Source: Candidatus Shapirobacteria bacterium UBA1435 (GTDB taxonomy: Bacteria; Patescibacteriota; Microgenomatia; UBA12405). Taken from it: 6,490 bases of DNA. This document shows positions 6,094-6,490 of this stretch, piece by piece (positions within the stretch are counted from its first letter, which is position 1; every line of letters starts with the position of its first letter). The DNA is taken from contig DCTR01000027.1 in NCBI GenBank assembly GCA_002329385.1, forward strand, positions 1 to 6,490, given 5' to 3'. A program made the position numbers and the translations under genes. Under the pieces are notes generated by a model. The model was given only the letters and a program-made list of their open reading frames with translations, was not told where the DNA came from and searched no databases.

Positions 6094-6490
6094 CGGTGCG
6101 TTGGTCGAGCTCGTGGGTGAGCTTGACGGAAGAGTGGTAAAGTGATTTGGCGGAACTTTTGATGTGGCGGATGAGGTCTTTTTGGGAGGGGGTGAGGGGC
6201 TGGGAGAGAAGCTGGGAGGTGGAATCGAGAATAGAGATGATGCCGGTTTTGAATTTGAGAGTGAGCCAGAGGAGAATGTCGGTTTCGTCGGTGGAAAGCT
6301 GGCGGTTGAGCTGATGGTTTTCCAAAAACTGGCGACCGACAAAGTAGACAAGGGGGGTGACAAAAAGCAGGGAGACAAGTTGGAGGAGAGAGTTGGTGGA
6401 TTCAAGAGAGCTGGAGAGGAGAAGAATCAGAAGGAGGGAAAAAGCCAGGGTGGTAGAGGGGGGGTGTTGAAGGGCGGTGGCAAAAAGAAG
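6083..6490 (-). CDS. C-terminal part of a membrane protein with a degenerate HisKA-like tail (5' end outside window)
   Basis: The frame is open from the window edge to a TAA at 6083, giving 135 visible residues; the true start lies beyond 6490. A shorter frame beginning at TTG (6325) exists, but the hydrophobic sequence before it continues without a stop and belongs to the gene. Seen: two hydrophobic stretches (about residues 15-25 and 33-51, the second ending LLFVTPLVYFVGRQF), then a soluble helical tail. The tail (about 75-128) resembles the two-helix DHp hairpin of histidine kinases: LKFKTGIISIL occupies the place of the usual HELRTP-type H-box, and LTPSQKDLIRHIKSSAKSL that of the second helix. 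The histidine position carries Leu (residue about 78), and no ATPase domain follows. It could be a dimerisation or scaffold module derived from a kinase. The family is not recognised by name. Its last 11 bases overlap the start of the secreted protein downstream, implying one operon. Confidence 0.75.
   Translation of the reverse strand, partial: LLFATALQHPPSTTLAFSLLLILLLSSSLESTNSLLQLVSLLFVTPLVYFVGRQFLENHQLNRQLSTDETDILLWLTLKFKTGIISILDSTSQLLSQPLTPSQKDLIRHIKSSAKSLYHSSVKLTHELDQRTDET
6184..6204 (+). other. G-quadruplex-type motif (loops 1, 3, 2)
   Basis: GGG-A-GGGGG-TGA-GGGG-CT-GGG on the plus strand, the template strand of the partial membrane protein gene. It is the tightest of three such motifs here. 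Folding is not shown by sequence; it may simply follow from the G-rich template strand. Confidence 0.4.
6448..6474 (+). other. G-quadruplex-type motif including a run of seven G
   Basis: Four G3 tracts with loops of 7, 1 and 7 bases, the middle two coming from the G7 run at 6458-6464, on the template strand of the partial membrane protein gene. The G7 (C7 in the coding strand) is also a possible slippage site. Weaker than the motif at 6184 because of its long loops. Confidence 0.3.

Noticed and set aside
6094..6405. N-terminal extension of the secreted protein to 6405
   Set aside because: The extension is Ser/Pro-rich shadow overlapping the upstream membrane protein; the ATG at 6093 gives a clean signal peptide and a stop/start overlap.

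Overview
All recognisable genes lie on the minus strand and are tightly packed. The only sizeable gap is about 260 AT-rich bases (4172-4431). TGA is used as a stop, twice within ATGA overlaps, so the TGA=Gly code is excluded. The secreted proteins, the 7TM-GAF kinase and the compact gene-on-gene layout suggest an uncultivated bacterium of the Patescibacteria/CPR, most like the Microgenomates. That placement is inferred from protein style, as no marker gene is present.

Upstream block (6490 down to 4432, reading along the minus strand): (1) the C-terminal end of a membrane protein whose tail resembles a HisKA hairpin without the phospho-accepting histidine; (2) a secreted 257-residue protein with a signal peptide and a C-terminal WxL-like beta domain, its start overlapping the previous stop; (3) a 294-residue two-domain Ig-like protein with a C-terminal membrane anchor, like WxL-interacting (DUF916/DUF3324) proteins, but with no signal peptide of its own. 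Genes 2 and 3 are in the same reading frame, separated only by TAA-CCC. This looks like a cell-surface module.

A promoter with a perfect TATAAT -10 box and 17-base spacing sits in the gap (4219-4247) and points at the second block.

Downstream block (4171 down to 1): (4) a 332-residue GNAT-fold protein with a cysteine-rich insert; (5) joined to it by an ATGA overlap, a pyruvoyl-dependent histidine decarboxylase proenzyme with the Ser-Ser self-cleavage site intact; (6) a 745-residue membrane sensor histidine kinase (7TM + 2 TM, GAF, HisKA, HATPase_c); (7) the first codons of a possible further gene, again by ATGA overlap. The most interesting hypothesis is that the GNAT-like protein serves the decarboxylase, either as a maturation factor (as the GNAT PanZ/PanM does for the pyruvoyl enzyme PanD) or by acetylating the histamine product, with the kinase possibly tying the pathway to a signal. 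No histidine/histamine antiporter is visible.

No start has a convincing Shine-Dalgarno sequence. The coding strand is strongly C-rich, leaving G-runs and several G-quadruplex-type motifs on the plus strand. No tRNA, rRNA, CRISPR array, transposase or clear terminator was found.
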